Source of the DNA: DATKNA01 sp963755755
GTDB lineage: Bacteria; Actinomycetota; Actinomycetes; Actinomycetales; Kineosporiaceae
Length of the DNA stretch: 64,000 nt
Assembly (NCBI GenBank): GCA_963755755.1
Contig: CAVWLJ010000007.1
Span: 33,803 to 97,802, forward strand
Direction of reading: 5' to 3'
The position numbers and the translations under genes were made by a program. The notes beneath the pieces are model-generated. The model was not told the DNA's origin. It ran no database searches and was given only the letters and a program-made list of their open reading frames with translations. This document shows positions 62,918 to 64,000 of the stretch, in pieces; position 1 is the first letter of the stretch, and the number at the start of each line of letters is the position of its first letter.

Positions 62918-64000
62918 GGTTCCCGGCAGGACGCGTCGCGGCTGCGGTCGGCGCTCTCGCGGTGCTTCTCGGCGTCGCCGTCGGCTACGTCGTGCACGCC
63001 GCCGACCGCGGTGCGGGCTCGGCCGGGGGAACGCAGGTCTCCGGCCAGAGCGCGGCCGGGGACGTCGGCAGCGTGACCGCCGGGGGGCACTACTACGTGT
63101 TCAAGTCCAGCGCGCTCGACCGCGACTTCGGTCGCGTCGCCGTCGCCTCGGCGTCCGACCCCGGCCGGCGGGTGTTCGCCGGCTCGCTGAAGTGCAACCG
63201 GGTGGCCGAGACCGGCGGCCGGGGCCTCTGCCTGCAGCTCACCCTGGGCGTGACGGTCACGACCGAGGTGTCCGTGCTCGACGCGAACCTGAACCCGACC
63301 CACCACCTCACGCTGCCCGGCTACCCCAGCCGCACCCGGGTGTCCCCTGACGGCCGGCTCGCCGCCGCCACCACGTTCGTCAGCGGCGACAGCTACGCGA
63401 GCCTGGGCTTCAGCACCCGGACCTCGATCATCGACCTCACCACCGGCACGGTCCTGTTCGACCTCGAGAAGCTGGCGGTGACCCAGGACGGGCGCGCGTT
63501 CCACGAGGCGGACTTCAACTTCTGGGGCGTCACGTTCGAACCGGACAGCCGGCACTTCTACGCGACGCTCGGCTCCGGCGGCAAGACCTACCTGATCCAC
63601 GGCGACATCGCGGTCCCGCACGGCGACGGTGGTGACGACCGGGGTCGAGTGCCCGTCCCTCTCGCCCGACGGACGGCTCATCGCCTTCAAGAAGCGCGTC
63701 TCCGACGACCCGGTGGCCTGGCGGTTGTGGATCCTCGACGTCGCGACCGGGCGGGCACACGCGACCGCCGAGACGCGCCCCGTCGACGACCAGGCCAGCT
63801 GGGTCGACGACCACACCGTGATGTACGGCTTGGCCGAGAACGCCGGCGCCGCCTCGAGCGGGCAGCGCGGCGGCGCCGACCCTTCGGCGATCGAGGCGGG
63901 CTCCTCGATCGACACGGCGATGTGGGCGGTCCCCGCCGACGGCACGGGCACACCTCGGCTCGTGCTCGACCACGCCTGGTCGGCCCAGGCACCCTCCTGA
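62914..64000 (+). CDS. Exported TolB/beta-propeller-like protein (one frameshift)
   Basis: 361 aa after removing one extra base near 63622; GTG start in the MFS stop. Residues about 8-27 (VAAAVGALAVLLGVAVGYVV) form a membrane anchor or signal. The rest has propeller-blade motifs: RTRVSPDGRLAAATTFVSG, FEPDSRHFYATLGSGGKTYL, CPSLSPDGRLIAFKKRV and LWILDVATGRAH. SPDGR blades like these are found in TolB-type periplasmic proteins. It probably sits outside the membrane, and tight coupling to the MFS transporter suggests they work together. The stop is the last codon of the window. Confidence 0.78.
   Translation, partial: MRFPAGRVAAAVGALAVLLGVAVGYVVHAADRGAGSAGGTQVSGQSAAGDVGSVTAGGHYYVFKSSALDRDFGRVAVASASDPGRRVFAGSLKCNRVAETGGRGLCLQLTLGVTVTTEVSVLDANLNPTHHLTLPGYPSRTRVSPDGRLAAATTFVSGDSYASLGFSTRTSIIDLTTGTVLFDLEKLAVTQDGRAFHEADFNFWGVTFEPDSRHFYATLGSGGKTYLIHGDIAVPHGDGGDDRGRVPVPLARRTAHRLQEARLRRPGGLAVVDPRRRDRAGTRDRRDAPRRRPGQLGRRPHRDVRLGRERRRRLERAARRRRPFGDRGGLLDRHGDVGGPRRRHGHTSARARPRLVGPGTLL

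Noticed and set aside
6285..64000. Programmed frameshifting as the explanation for broken genes.
   Set aside because: The break sites share no slippery sequence or downstream structure and affect unrelated families, so sequence error is simpler.

Overview
This window comes from a very GC-rich (by eye well above 70%, not computed) Actinomycetota chromosome. The support is strong codon bias to G/C in third positions, frequent GTG starts and 4-bp ATGA/GTGA couplings. Actinobacterial families are also present: an AfsR-type regulator, rifampin phosphotransferase, YhgE/Pip, a GAP (Sap) family protein, an Imm-5 protein and a zincin-like metallopeptidase. Family or genus cannot be read from it. No rRNA, CRISPR array, transposase or integrase was seen.

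Layout. 1-3.3 kb: TetR regulator, degenerate ABC ATPase and YhgE/Pip membrane protein, tightly coupled. 3.4-10.4 kb: GT9 heptosyltransferase-like protein, a decayed lipoprotein/secreted-protein pair, an MBL hydrolase, then hldE, a GT2 and a thioredoxin-reductase-like flavoprotein. 10.4-18.3 kb: O-methyltransferase-like protein, DEAH helicase HrpA, MFS transporter, coiled-coil protein and a 0.7 kb gene-free stretch with a perfect 29-bp direct repeat. 18.3-30.3 kb: SpoIIE-type phosphatase, purine phosphorylase with NCS1 permease, DUF1772/AraC pair, GAF-PAS-GGDEF-EAL protein, metallopeptidase, esterase with a missing core, aldo/keto reductase and MmcQ/YjbR. 30.4-30.7 kb: tRNA-Glu(TTC), tRNA-Asp(GTC) and tRNA-Phe(GAA) behind a recognisable promoter. 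30.9-33.5 kb: MFS, DUF1232 and TSUP membrane proteins.

33.5-41.5 kb is a surface-polysaccharide locus: a GT2, a Wzt/Wzm ABC exporter pair, and divergently two related GT2 enzymes (one fused to a methyltransferase) and a GT4. 41.5-49.5 kb holds accessory metabolism: methyltransferase, alpha/beta hydrolase, GAP membrane protein, NmrA-like reductase, Imm-5 protein, rifampin phosphotransferase and a VOC protein. 49.6-58.4 kb is a metal-handling region: a CopA P-type ATPase with an unusual C-terminal His-rich extension, a divergent HMA chaperone coupled to a flavin monooxygenase, an AfsR-like regulator, and an orphan HMA protein opposite a small membrane protein. Both HMA intergenic regions carry almost the same CGCTGTCC direct repeat. 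58.5-64 kb: YrhK-like membrane protein, quinone oxidoreductase with a methyltransferase, and an MFS transporter coupled to a beta-propeller-like protein.

Caution: at least 20 genes read correctly only if one or more 1-base indels are corrected, and most of these look like single-base insertions. I treat those genes as probably intact genes carrying sequence errors, and mark each break. The 28-41 kb stretch shows none.
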